The notes under the pieces were generated by a model, which had not been told where the DNA came from, did no database searches, and was given only the letters and a program-made list of their open reading frames with translations. DNA of 64,000 bases from Corythucha ciliata (lineage: Eukaryota > Arthropoda > Insecta > Hemiptera > Tingidae), in the NCBI GenBank assembly GCA_038030265.1, contig CM075939.1:54541253-54605252 (forward strand), in the 5' to 3' direction. Positions 1 through 13,300 of the stretch are shown here, piece by piece. Position 1 is the stretch's first letter; the number at the start of each line of letters is the position of its first letter. A program made the translations under genes and the position numbers.

Positions 1-1747
1 CGGCTATTCGTCATGTTTTGGCTACCTCTGGTTCCACCAGCACAAAAAAAAAACTCTGAAGCATGCAAATTCGTGGAAATGAAGACCCGAATCTCGCTAT
101 TTCCGTGAATACTCGCAGTAATGCAAGAGTGCCGAACCAGAAGCTTTCAACTAGCCGATATTTTGCTTCAAAATTTTGCAACGTCGTGGAACTGTCAAGG
201 TCAACTTTCTGTCATTGCGTGACGTCCGAGCTCTCCATTCAAAGGAGAAAGAGGCTCGCACGGTAAATAGCCGCATAGTTTGACCAATTTTTGAGCGTAA
301 TATTTGATAGCTCCAGTTTGGCAATTTTTACTGCGCAAACTGATCAGTATGTTCATTTCCAGCGGGCGAGAATAGTCAGAGTGATTTTTCAGGGCGCACA
401 AATCCGCCTTTTTAGTCTAGATTACGAACTGTTTAGCGATTATCGTTAATACAACCATTTTCTGGACACAAACACTCAGTTTTGGTACACAATAGTCCGC
501 CACACCGCTTGTAGGCTGCAAATGGTCTGTTTGCCATTTCCAAGGTGCAAATTTTCTGGTCATTTATATGAATAAGGAATGAATATTAGCCTCAGCGATA
601 ATTATTTTACGAGCAAAAATCATCAGTTTTGGCCATATTTACAGACGGCATTGCACGTTTAGTAATTTTCTACGCACGAATGGTCAGTTTTGGCCATTTT
701 AAGGGAAGGAATCACCTGTTCAGACATTTTAAGGCGCGAATTTGTAGAACGTAAAGTTAGTTTCACCATGTTTAGAGCGAAAAACGCTAGTCAGCCTAGG
801 CATTTTCAAAGGACGAATCGTCAGTTTGGCCTTTCTTTGCACGCAAATGGTCTATTTTGCACTTTTCAGGGCAGAAATCATCTTTAAAGGCTTTTTCAGG
901 GCGTGAATAGTCAGTTTAACCGTTTTATTTGGGCGCGAATGGCCAGTATTGGCCATTTTTGGAGCGCGAATTGTCAGTTTGGGTATTTTCAGGGCTTCAA
1001 GAATCGTCAAGCTAACAATTTTTAGGGTGCTTGAAGTCCGTTAAGGTTTTTTTAAAGCGAGCATTTTTCCACACATTTAGTCAGGTCTGCCATTTGCAAG
1101 GCGCTAACAGTCAGTTTTACCACTTTGGGGTGCTATTACCTTTAGTTTAGCCGTTTTTATGGTGGGCATAGTCATAGTTTAGCTATTTTTAGGCATTGAA
1201 TGGCTGTCAAACCATTTTTAATAGAACGAAACAGTGAATTTCCCAAGCGATGAAAATTTAGACAAATTATCGATCGAGTTTTCACAGTGACCCCACTGTT
1301 TTTAACTTCCTGCATCCGAACTTTCCCGCGGACAAGCCTGAAGGCCAAGGATGAATATCGATGCTTTTGGACCTCTCTGGGCCGCTCAGGGGTCTAGGTA
1401 CAAATGGTCTCGAAAAAATGCCGCATAAAGGATCCAAGGACGCTGTTTAAGACGCCGTGGCAACCACACCGCTGTTTTTGTTACCAACCGCTCATACTAG
1501 TGACCCTGGAGTTGATAAAACCGGCTGATACCAACGACCACCACGTGAAACATTCATTCCTGGACCGTTTAAAGGGCTTTTATTTCTCGGTTAAACATGG
1601 TTCGGGTACTTATAAATCACGTCCGCCTCAGACCAGAACCTTTGACCCTAAAATTTGAAAAAAGTGATAATCTCTATAGTGTTTGGGAGGTGGTTTTGAT
1701 GATGTTTTTGTGCAAGTGACATCGCGACTCCAAGGGATCCGCCACTG
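1..1747 (-). mobile_element. hAT-like non-autonomous element, family A, cut by the window edge
   Basis: The terminal motif GGATCCGCCACTG at 1735-1747 is the inverted form of the CAGTGGCGGATCC terminus that bounds two target-duplication-verified elements elsewhere in the window (6979 and 42735). The adjoining sequence (about 1660-1735, read on the minus strand: TTGGAGTCGCGATGTCAC, then ATCAAAACCACCTCCCAAA) closely matches the subterminal sequence of the 6979 element, so both belong to one family. The interior (about 480-1250) is a degenerate ~31-bp repeat array. The other end would lie before base 1, so the duplication (candidate 1748-1755, ttcggtcg) cannot be checked. No transposase is visible. 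Confidence 0.6.
480..1250 (+). repeat. Degenerate ~31-bp tandem array, family A
   Basis: Units of about 30-32 bp follow the pattern GGGCGCGAATGGTCAG followed by TTTGGCCATTTTCA. Individual copies are strongly diverged but the core (GCGAAT, GTCAG, GCCATTTT) recurs at the same spacing. The same unit, inverted, fills the element at 6979-8851, and it recurs forward at about 54.0-54.9 kb. Short open frames here are by-products of the repetition and I do not call them genes. Confidence 0.75.
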
Positions 1748-1833
1748 TTCGGTCGGTCCGTGGTTTGTTGAACGCCCACACGAAGCCGAGGGTGCCGAGT
1801 CACAGCTCGCTGCTGCCTTATAGAGCGAATCGG

Positions 1834-1904
1834 GCAATAGCTAGATTCGAACCCAGGCCCGCTGGGTTGCCAAGCGAGTGTTGTATCCATTACACCATCG
1901 AGGC
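1834..1904 (-). repeat. tRNA-derived SINE head or tRNA pseudogene
   Basis: On the minus strand an A-box-like TGGTGTAATGGATA (1884-1897) is followed about 40 bases later by a B-box GGTTCGAATC (1844-1853), the spacing of an internal tRNA-type polymerase III promoter. The acceptor and T-stem do not pair, so it is not a functional tRNA. It lies about 90 bp outside the terminus of the family A hAT-like element. Confidence 0.45.
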
Positions 1905-1907
1905 GCG

Positions 1908-4250
1908 CTCCGATCTTGGGGTTAAAGTGTTGGTTTGTAAATGACTTTGCCTGTTCCTTGGGGAAAATCGCAGATAAATTTAGGTGATTTTTGATTGGGG
2001 AAATCTGTTTTCCTGAAAAACTGTGTCAGACGGTGAAATGTTAAGCACGAGGCCATGTCAAATGATGCACCGGTCGTCAAAAATTTGAATGCCATGGAGG
2101 CAATTTTACGGGGTGATTTCACGGATCCCAAGTGTAGCTATTATTAATGATTGGAACCCCTCATTAACTTTGCTAAATATGAATGTTAATCGTCAGAGAC
2201 CACAACTTGAATCATTAGACAAGTAGGGAGAGAAATGGTTCATCATAGTTTCACTTTATTTGTGGTTCCTGCACTTCCAAACATTAATTCGCAGATTTGG
2301 CTGTTTCTAAAGACCAACTTTGTTGGTTCCAAGCTTCACCTTTTCTATCCTTTGTGTTGTATTTAGAGACATTCCAGGAAACGGATCTTTAGAAATAATT
2401 ATATTTTTAACTCAAACTTGTAACACACAGAACAGAATAATTTTCTTTTTTATCGAAAACAAAAGAAGCGTGACTCTCGTCACTATAACTACATAACACT
2501 TTGGCAACTTCATATCGCAAATCATCGAATTTCGCTCATTTGGCAATCGTTCCGCGGGGTTTCTCACCCATCTTGCTTTTCCCCTGTTATCCACTTCTAA
2601 AACATTTGTAGGGCGCTCGTTCTGGTGACCTTTTGGTCACCTCCTACTTCGAACCAGCCAAAAAATGCGTTGCCTTTGGCTCCTTTGTTCCGGTCATTGT
2701 GTTCCAAGCCCACCCCCGTTTTACGTCGATAGTTGTTAGGTCGTAGACGCAACGACGTTCTCAATTATGGGGTGAAACAAATGGTGTTCTCGTCGCTTTA
2801 CAGTTTATTTCGGAACCGGTTTCGGCTATTCAGCCATTTTCAACCTCTCCGGTACGTTAAGAATCAAATGAATAAAATGTGTCCGTTAGCGTCACCTTGT
2901 CGGTATAAACTCAATGTAAATAAAAACCAGCAAAAAGCATACACAGCCCAGCACACATAATACTTTCCATGTTTTTGGCGACTTCTATTATGGCCGCGTT
3001 CCCTGCCCGCGCTTTAACACCGCGTTACATACCCTCGTAGTATATAATCCTCGTGGTTTTCACCAACTACACATCATCTCTCTGCAGCACAGTGTGGCAG
3101 ACGACGAAATGTCTATATCAATGGACCGCGGCCGTATATCAATCAATGCACTGAGCGCGTCAACGCGCGACCATCCCTTTCTACGCTTCTTCGTATAACT
3201 GTCAAATGCGATAGGCTTGATAAATACAAGCTAAAACAATTTGCTACAGAATATCCCTCCTTTTCTAATCGAAATTATTTCACGATTTTAAATCGAACGG
3301 CAGTGGTTTAGTTATTCATATTTAAGCATGATCATCAAGTATCATTGAGCGTTTTTTATTTTAAACAAAATATTATCAGCATTCACAGACAGGATTTACT
3401 CGCTAGGGTGGGAAGGGGGGGGGGAATTTGACCACAATGCAAACAGAGTGCCTCGGAGAATTAATTGGCAATGGAAAGATCAGGCTGAGGTTGATGGGAA
3501 TACTGTGAGCGGACGTTAAATTAAACCCATTTTTTTATATACGTATTGCATTCGAGAAAAAAAGAGACGGAATATAGAGAATTGATTGAAAAGTGAAGGC
3601 TTACCGTTATAAACAAATGAAAGAAACAAATTCGTTTCATCTCGTATACCAAACCATTATTTTGTTTTGTGTTCGGCCTCTTAATTTCGAAAATAACTCT
3701 GGACGCTTTAATTTATTTATTTATTTTTTTTTTCATCTTCATGTTCAGGTTCTCTTGGTCCACCTCCTCTTCAGACAGGTCAGGTCAATTACTTTCTTCT
3801 CCCACATGTAGTTTTTAAATTAACTAATGAAAAAATTAAAAACAAAAGTCAGTTCCAATTCACTTTCCCCTCATCCCCCCCCCCTGACTGTTCATTTTAG
3901 ATCGCTCGTATACAGTCTCCTTAAATTTTACGATTCGTGAAAAAAACTCACCAATTGTTAGCGGAGCGGGGGGCGATTAAGAAGGACAGTTTTAGCACGT
4001 AGAAAGTTTGCACTAGTGAAGGGCAAATTGTTATAGAAAGCGTTAATTTTTTGTCTCTTGTGCTATTGAATGACGAAAATCAAGTTTCATTTTGTCTTCG
4101 TTGCCATCTTACTACGCCGTGTAATGCACGCTCTGGTGGTTAGATTTTTCACGCAATTATATACAATTGTGTGTTTTTTGAAAGCCCTTTTGTTTTGTAA
4201 TAAAGTTTTCTTTGAGCTCTCAACTGACTGTGGACATTGTCTAGTTACAG
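1908..4250. other. No gene recognised (upstream or intronic sequence of the FN3 gene)
   Basis: AT-rich sequence with homopolymer runs (a G run near 3415, a C run near 3878). Short segments bounded by AG and GT near 2800 and 3750 could be small upstream exons of the FN3 gene, but they carry no recognisable domain. The missing N-terminal half of the FN3 domain and the signal peptide may be here or before the window. Confidence 0.4.
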
Positions 4251-4390
4251 GGTGGTGGTGGTTGTGGCTGGAAACATGGATTCAGTTACGCTCACCGGCC
4301 TTAAGGCGAATACGCAGTATCAGATTACAGTGACAGCGGTTCGACAGGGTAGAAAGTACAGAAGTCGACCGGTTGTTTTTCGAACACTGG
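4251..4390 (+). CDS. Exon: FN3 domain C-terminal half
   Basis: Acceptor TTACAG ends at 4250 and donor GTATAT starts at 4391. The exon enters with one base completing a codon and leaves with one base of the next. It encodes VAGNMDSVTLTGLKANTQ, YQITVTAV and YRSRPVVFRTL: the E-strand LxxLxxNTxY, F-strand and G-strand pattern of fibronectin III. The preceding exon (strands A-D) was not found. Confidence 0.75.
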
Positions 4391-7300
4391 GTATATACGT
4401 TTCTCATTTCCATCAATCTCCTCCACCCCTCCCCCCCACCAACGTTCCACTAATTCCCAGTTTTTGTTCAAACAGACGGTCCTAGACCCGCCAATAACGT
4501 AACGGAGCGATTCAACATCACAGGAAGCCCACCCAGCAAAATTCCCAGGTCACGGATACCGCCATATCCTGAAACGCCGTATTATGTTCAGGTAAGAAAA
4601 AAAATACTATTTTTCACGATAAACCTTGAAATAGGCACTTGAAAACCGTATCATCGTAAAGGCTGGACCATAGCTGCGAAACTATAAATTCACCCTCATT
4701 TATTGCCTATTAACGTGAAATACACCGCTTCGACCGTTTATTCAACTCATAATAAAAATGTTACACTCTCTGTTTTTTCCTTCATCATCCCCTCCCCCCC
4801 ACCTCATTTGACAAATTTTTAAAACTAAAAATTTTGGAAGCAGCCCTGCATCCCCGCAAGTGTGAAAAGGTTGTGCGGGTTCATTTATCACTCGAACCAA
4901 AAGAGGGTGTGTTATACGTAGTCCATCAAATTTTCTGTTTCATTTCTGTGCGTGTGGTGAGAGGGAATGACTTTTTGTTATTTCCTCCTTTGTTTTACGC
5001 AGTTTTTTTTACGCCCTTACGCACTTTATTCGGGTTTTACGAATAGGGCGGAACACTACATGGTCTAAACGTTATTTCCAATGATCTGCGTGGGAGCTGG
5101 AAGGCTTTCATAGTATGGTGAAATTTATTGACGATTCCGAGTCACTTAATTTTTGTGCTGACGGAAAGAGATGGAGTGAGAGGGGGGGGGGAGTTTAGAA
5201 GGAGTTGCGTGACTTATTAGGTTTTAGCATGAGGCCGTATGCTTTGCTAGGGCAATAAATATTTAAAAAGCTCAGGAAAACCACTATTATTTCACAAGTT
5301 GCAGTCTTACTTGTCCTTTTATATCAGATCGGTAAAAGAAACCAAGTCCTTGGCAAATAAAGATACGCCGGGAACATGGTATCGTCTTCTCATTTATATA
5401 GACGGCCCGTGTAATATTCTGAGCCTTTAAAGGGAATAAAATTGAGGAAAACGCGCAGATTACGGACAGGAAAATAAAGAAACCCAACGTGGCCGGTTCA
5501 TTCCTTCCCCGTAGTTTTTTTTATTTTTTTTATTGTATTATAATACATTGGAGCTGTGATCCGACTAACATTGGTAGATTGGTTGAATCTAATTCACGCG
5601 GCACTTCACGAGTGATGGGTGTCCATTGACACGCCTCACTCAATTGATTTTGTCTTATGTTTTCACTATTTGGATGCAAAATTAGTTGTACACAGATAGG
5701 TTTTTAGTTATCACAGAGCAGGTTTCACAGGTCCTTTTGTTGTGGAGTAGCATCATAGTTCAATCAGTCGGTTGTTCTTTTCCTCTTGAGCCTTCTTCTG
5801 TCACGAGTAGGTGGTGTATTGTTGACTAGATATTGGAGTTCTATGTTTTCATGGGATGTTCTTAAGAATTTCGTTGACCAATGGGATATCCAAATCCGAG
5901 TGCAGTGTTGAATTTCGTATGTACCTACCATGGTGCTTTAGTAATAATTCTAAGGATTCGGTTTTGTAGTGTTTTCACTTTATTAATTTGGCTGTTCGAT
6001 GCTGCTCCCCATATTTGACATCCATACATCCAAATAGGTCTTATGAGTGATGTGTATATTAGGCGTTTTGTCTGAAGACCTAGTGCTGTACTTGAAAGAA
6101 GCGGCTTCAGTATGTACATTTTTGCACGGGATTTCTTGATGCTCAAATTTAAGTGGTCATGCCACGTGAGTTTCTTGTCCAGTGTCAACCCCAAGTACCG
6201 TACGTGGTTTGATTCAGGAACGATAGTCCCGTTCATAGAGATCGAATGCTGCGTGACTTTTAAGTGGTTTGTGAATTTGACAACGGTGGATTTCGAAGCA
6301 TTTATTTTGACTCTCCAGTGCTTAGACCATGTTTCAATTGTATCGGCATGTAGCTGCAATATCTGGCTCGATCGTTCACACGAGTTACTTTTAGCTAGCA
6401 CGGCGACATCATCAGCGAACATAGCTGTAAGGATATATGGATTGTTAGGGAAGTCGCTGACATAGATGAGGTAGAGAATGGGGCCAAGGACGCTACCCTG
6501 CGGTACCCCAGCGTTAATTGCGTGCAATCTGGATTTCGCGCCTCCGTAAGTGACACTGTAGGTTCTTCCGGATAGATAAGATTTGATGATCCTGAAGTAG
6601 GTGTCAGGTAGATGTGGTCTGAGTTTTAGCAGCAGTCAGCTATGCCAAACCTTGTCAAAAGCTTTTTCATTATCGATGAACAATCCCATACAAACATGTT
6701 TTTCTTCGTACGTATTCAGTATTTTGTCAACTACCCTGTGAAGTTATTGAGTGCGTGAAAGTTTGGAACGAAAGCCAAACTGCGTTGATGGTAGTATCAG
6801 TTCGAGGAGGGGCAGCAGTCGTGATAGGAGTAATCTTTCAGACTTTGGAAAGAAGTGAGAGCAGGCTAATAGGCCGGTATCCTTGAATGCTTTGGCTGTT
6901 TTTTCCTGGTTTGGGAATCATTATGATCATTGCATGCTTCCACTTTGAAGGATAGTACGCTAAGCGAATGACGGCGTTCAGTGGCGGATCCATGGGAGGG
7001 GCCATGGCCCCTCCCTTGAAGTCGCGAGGTCACTTTCGCATAAATATAATCAAAAGTACCTCCCAAAATCTAACGAGGGATTGTCACATTCCCGAATTTT
7101 AGGGTGAAAGGTTCTGTTCTGAAACAGACGAGATTTTACTAGTCCCCTCGAAGCGTTATCAACAGAAAAATACTGTGCCCTAAACGGCCCAGAAATGAAT
7201 ATTTCACGTCATGGTCGTCGGTATCAGCCGATTATATTGACTCCAGGGTCACCAGTACGAGCGGACGCTGACAAAACAAAAATGTTGACTCAATTTTCGG

Positions 7301-10300
7301 TTTCTCTGTGTAGAGAAACCCCAAAATAGAAAGATTCAGCCGCCGATCGTGTTTCGCTCTACTAGAAATGGCTTGACAGCCATTGGCTGCTTTAAAATAG
7401 CCAAACTACGGCTATTCCTACCATAAAAACAGCTAAACTGACTGCAATCACACCCCAAAGTGGTTAAACTGACGATTAGTGCCTAGCAAATGTCTGAACT
7501 GACTATATTCGCGCCATGAAAATTGCCAAACCGGAAATTCCCGCTCTAAAAAATAGCCAAACGGACTTGAAGCGGCCTAAAAATGGTTAAGCTGTCGCTC
7601 AAAATGGCTAAACCAACTATTTGTGCGCCAAAAATGACAAAATCAACCATTTGCGCGCCAAAAATGTCAAAACTGGCAATTCGCGCGCCAAAACTGGCAG
7701 TACGCGCGCCAAAATTGGCCAATACTGATCATATGCGTCTCTGGCTTGACGGACCATATTCGCGTTCCAAAAACAGCTAAACTGACTACTCGCACCCAGA
7801 AAACGGCTAAAAGATTAATCCGACCCTGAAAAGTGCAAAATCGACCATTCGCGATCAACGAATGGTGAAACTGACCATTCTTTGCTTTTGGCTTGACGTG
7901 ACTATTTTTATGGTCTGAAAAATGGTAAAAATGACGATTAGTGCCTTGAAAATGATTAAATTGACTGAATTCACGCTCTAAAAATGACGAAACTGACTTT
8001 ACGAGCCCAGATTTCGCGCCCTAAAATGCCTGAACACGTGATTCCAGCGTGGAAAATGGCTAAACATGCAATGCCTGCTGTAAAAAAAAGGGCAAAACTG
8101 ACGATTCTTGCCTTTAAAATATAGCATTGGTTAATATTCACTTGTTATTATGTATAAATGACCAGACAATTTGCACTTTGGAAATGGCAAACATGACCAT
8201 TCCCAACATAAAAATGGTATGACGTACTATTTGCACCACAAAAATAGCAAAACTGGCTGTTTGCGTCCGAAAGTCGTCTGTACTGCATTTGCGCCATGTT
8301 TAAATGACGCTATTCATGTCACGCCTGATGTGACTTGCTGCGCCGAAAAAAAAATTGTCAAATAAGAGGCTATTCGCACCCTTAAAAGATTAATTGAGTC
8401 AATCGGTGAACCATTCGATCCCTCCCTCCTCCGAATAGCACCGTTTTCACCTTATTAAATGAAGTGATGGAGAGGGCTCAACCCTCCTGAGCCTGGGATC
8501 CACGACTGCTAAGGCTGAACCTTTGCCGTGTACTGTGGTTTGGAACCTGATGGTATCACAGTGAAAACCACTTCAACCGCTCGTCAAAATACGCTATTTT
8601 GCCAATGTTTTTTGTTTTTTTTTTTTCGTTTTTTCCAGAAAGTGCCCAGGGACGGTTTTTAGGCTGAACGTTTATGTTTTCAAAGTGTTTCTATTTGAAC
8701 CGGACGAGGTTTATGAGACCCTTGGGCATTTACCACTAGAAAACGTGCCAAGGGGGTCAAAAAGATAAGGGCGTTCATCGCGTCCAAAACTGTGGTAGTA
8801 CATGATGGGGGTCATGGCCCCCTCCTTGAGCAAACTCTGGATCCGCGCCTGACGTCGTTGTAGATCTGGGTTAGCAGAACTAGGCCCTTTCTAGGGAGTG
8901 CTTTTAGGAGCGGTTGACCGATTTGGTCTTCGCCGGGTGCTTTTTTTTGTGGGGGAGTGATTTATAATATCACGAACTTGTGAGGGCGTGAAGAGAGGTG
9001 GAAGAGGTGATAACTGGAGAGGTTCGTTCATTTGATTTTAAACTGTTTGGCAAAAAACGGGGTTGTTTTGAGGGTTGGGAGAGAATTGATTGGATAAACT
9101 GTTTGCGAAGGCATGTATACTTTCTCTTCTGGAGTCGTTAACCAATTATTATTAATTTTTAGTGGAGGAATATTCTCTCTTCTTTTCGTTAGCGCTTTAG
9201 TCTTCCTCCATAGAGATCCGTCATCAGGACTTAAATTTTGAAGATCGGAGTGGATATTTTGCTCTCTATACTGTTTTAGTGCATTTTTAAGTTCTTCTGA
9301 AGCTTTGTTGTACGAGGTTTTATGCGGAGGGTATCTTGATCGCTCCCAGATATCCCTTCAGAGGTTTTTTGTGGAGTGCAGTTGCATAATATAGTATATG
9401 GTTGTTGTATAATATAGCAGGGGTCGGAACTTAAGTCTTGTGTGACTGACGCGTTTGAGCACAAATCATTCATATTTTTTGTAATAAAAAAAGTCCAATA
9501 CGTCTTGGGCAAGTCTTTGGGCTGGTTGATGAGTTGGGCTTATAGGGTTTATAAACTGTAAGTTAAATTGGTATCCCACTTCTGACAGTATACGACCACG
9601 AGGATTTGTGACGTTGGAGCCCCATCTTGGGTGTTTCGCGTTAAAGTCCCCACCGAGCAAGAAACTTCCAAGTTCGTGAATTAATCCCCAATAGTGGACC
9701 GTTGTTAAGCGGTTCTCGGGAGCTGAGTAGTAAGACCCGATTTGGTAAGTTCTCGTATTTAATTTGATACTGATTCGGGCCACTTGGTATTCTTCCTCTT
9801 GAAATGGTGGTAGAGTATTGTGACTAATGGATGACTGTTAATTGTTAATAAACTTTTAACAATAAAATTGAGCGGAGTTAGGAGCTGCTCACCATAGGGG
9901 GGGGGGGAACAATTAGGTAAAAGGGGGTAATCGAAGGGATAGGAGGATTATCAAAAAAGGACGTACCTCACGATTTAAACCGATGCCGAGCAGAAGATTT
10001 TCGCTACGTCCGGACAAGTGGTCTTTCTTGGACGGCGGAGAGGACACCACAACTCAATCCTAGCCGGCTTTCTTTTTCACGTGCACACACGACACGGTTA
10101 CATAGTACCCAACATAACTTGAAACTTAACGTCGAATGAATGATGAACGTTTTTTTTTTTTTTTTTTTTTCCGAGCGGGAAAAGTTCGGCCGCACTCGTT
10201 AGTCGTTCGGTTTTTGGGTGTTATAGGAAGGGGAAGAGAACGATGAACATGAGGGGGAAAGAGGAGGATGAACAAGGAAGAGGAGGAAAAACAAACAAAA

Positions 10301-13300
10301 CTGAACATCCCCACCCCCCTGAACAACATAAGTTCAGCACATCAAACTTTAGGATCGTCCTCCACAGGTAGAGGAACGATTTTGACCGCCGGGCGACGGT
10401 ATTCACGGACGGCTCTTCTTCCGTTCTCAAATGTAACAGTACGAACAGTCACCACTCGAACATGGCCATCCTTTCCAGGGTGTATGGTAATGATGCGGCC
10501 TGTTGGCCAAGCAAGTGGAGGCGCATTATCTTCCTTGAGAAGGACTAACATTCCTGGTTCCAGGGGGGGAGAGGGTTTTAGCCACTTTGGACGAGATTGG
10601 AGGAGATTCAAATATTCGCGCCGCCATCTGGACCAGAAGGTGTTTTGCAGATGCTGAACTAACTTCCAGCGTTTGAGGTTATTGACTGGTGCCCCTTCCC
10701 GAACCGGAAATGGAATAGCCACGAGGGGACCTCGAGTCAAGAAATGCCCTGGAGTAAGCGTGTCAAGGTCACTAGGGTCCGCGCTTAATGGGGTCAATGG
10801 ACGTAAATTTAAACAACCTTCAATACGAGTAAGAACCGTGGTGGAGTAAGAGTGACGTTTCCGAGAATTCTATTCATTTGAAGTTTCACTGACTTAACTA
10901 AACTCTCCCATAGCCCACCAAAGTGAGGCGCTGAAGGTGGAATGAATTTCCATTCGATACCTTTGGAAAGAAACGTATTTAGGAATTTGTTGTCTCGTTG
11001 TAGCTCAATCCAGAATTTCCGCAACTCTTTATTGGCACCGACAAAATTTGTGCCGTTGTCGGAATGGAGAGACACACACAATCCACGACGCGAAATAAAT
11101 CTGTCAAGGGTGGCTAAAAACGCTTCACTGCTCAGCGATGTCATGATTTCTAGATGCCAGGCCTTGGTAGCCATGCACACGAATACGCAAACCCAGGACT
11201 TCATAATTGGTGCCTTACGCAAAGAAGAAGATTTGATCGAAATAGGACCGAGGCAATCTAATCCTGTTTCCAAAAAGGCTTTTCTGGGAGAGGCACCGGA
11301 AGGTGCATTAACACGAGAGGGGGGTAAGTTCCCCATGCGCGGTGGTTCCGGTACTCTAGGACGAGCATTAAAGCATTGCAGGCAGCGAAAACAAACACTT
11401 CGCACACAACGACACGTCCGGAGACAATCCAAAACTGGCGCGAAATCATAGCCATCAAATTTGACGGGCCAGGGTGTCCAAATTGAACGTGGTAGAAGGA
11501 AATGATCAGATCAGAAAGGACCGATCTACCGGGTAACAAAATGGGATGTTTAACCGTTTGCTGCAGATTTGCAGCTTCCAGGCGACCACCAACACGAAGT
11601 ACTCCGTCGTCATCTAAAAACGGAACTAACCGCATCAGCGTTTTTGGCAACTGTTTGCCTGCCTTCAAATTACTTATTTCTTGCCCAAAAGCCTCGGATT
11701 GTGCAAATTTAATCCAGAAATTGAGAGCTTGCCGCATTTCGGCAGTTTTCAAGGGCCAACTAGCCTAACGGACTTTTTTTTTACAAAACCGAATTACGTA
11801 ACACGTGACCTTTTGCAATTTCAGCAGATCCGAGAAACGACTCAAAAGGGAAGACAAGAATTCTTTCTCTGTATGAGTGTGGAAGACTCTTTGATGAGGG
11901 GGTTTTTCCTCCGATACCTTCGGATCAAAGACAGGAATAGTGGACGGCTGGAACTCAACCCACGCTCCAGGTTCATTTAACCAAGCTGGGCCAGACCACC
12001 ACAACGAAAATGATGATAAACTAGAGGGCAATAGACCCCTACTGGCGCAATCCGCTGGGTTTGTCGGAGAGGGCACATACTTCCAGCTGGATGTTATCGT
12101 CAATTGCTGGATCAAATCCACTCTATTTCCGACAAAAGTCTGCCATTTAGTCGGGCAAGAATTTATGCAATGCAAAACTATCATTGAATCAGTCCACAGG
12201 AAATACTGATCAAAAATAATGTGGCCTTGAAAGATTTGGCGAACAGCACTGAATAATTGTGCCAACAACAACGCACCAGACAGCTCCAAGCGAGGAAGCG
12301 ACAAATTTCTTTTTTCTGGGACGATTCGAGTCTTTGATGTGAGCAAAAAGGTTCTCGTTTCATCATTCGACCGGGTGACTAAATAAATCACCGCAGCGTA
12401 GGCTACTTCGGAGCTATCACAGAACCCATGAAGTTCAAATCTGGGACTTCGTTCCGAAGAACGAAAAGATCGAGAAATACGCACTTTACTGAATTCTTGG
12501 AACTCTGATTCCAATTAGGACCATTGAGCTAAAAGGTCTCGGGAGTGCATCATCCCAATCTAAATTCCTACTCCAGATTTGTTTCAGTAAAAGTTTTGCC
12601 AGTAATATACTAGGCGATAAATATCCCAAAGGATCAAAGATTTTGGCAATATGGGAAAGAACGCCCCGTTTTGTGGGTGTACTCGATTCTGCAGAAACAA
12701 GGAATGTAAATGTGTCATCATCGGGTTGCCATTGGACACCTAAAACATTACGAAAGTTACTACATTTGTCAAAAGACATTCCATCAAGTGGCGGTTTGTC
12801 TTCAGGGCTAACGTGAGCCAGGACTTCAGGTCGATTCGAGAGCCATTTTCGCATGTGGAAATGACCTCTTTTTAGGAGTAAATCGATTTCTTTCTGTAAG
12901 GCTGTTGCTTGCTCCACATTTTCACACGAATAAAAAAATGAGGTCATCGACGTACGTGTAATTACGTAAAACGTCGGATGCGAGGGGAAAATTATCCTTT
13001 TCGTCATCACACAATTTGTGCAACGTCCGAATAGCGGATACGGTGAACATGACATGCCAAAAACAACAGTCTGAAGGGCGTAGGTTTCGATCGGTTCGTC
13101 TTCTGACGAACGCCGAAATATTCGTTGATATTTCAAGTGTTGTGGATTGACCCTAATTTGGCAGAACATTTTTTTAATGTCGCCCGTCAAGACCACAGGA
13201 TTTTGCCGAAATAATAAAAGGATCGAGACTATCTCTTTTTGAAGTTTTGGTCCGGTCAGTAAACAATCGTTCAATGAACGGTTGTTGGTAGTCCGACAGC

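Noticed and set aside
2801..3780. Small AG...GT-bounded segments (about 2801-2848 and 3750-3779) as upstream FN3 gene exons
   Set aside because: They are very short, lack FN3 features, and the phases do not give a convincing join to the 4251 exon.
6112..6465. Plus-strand 117-codon frame
   Set aside because: It is the shadow of the minus-strand LINE RT in another frame.
480..8340. CRISPR-like look of ~30-bp repeated units
   Set aside because: There are no constant repeats with variable spacers; the whole unit drifts, and the window is eukaryotic.
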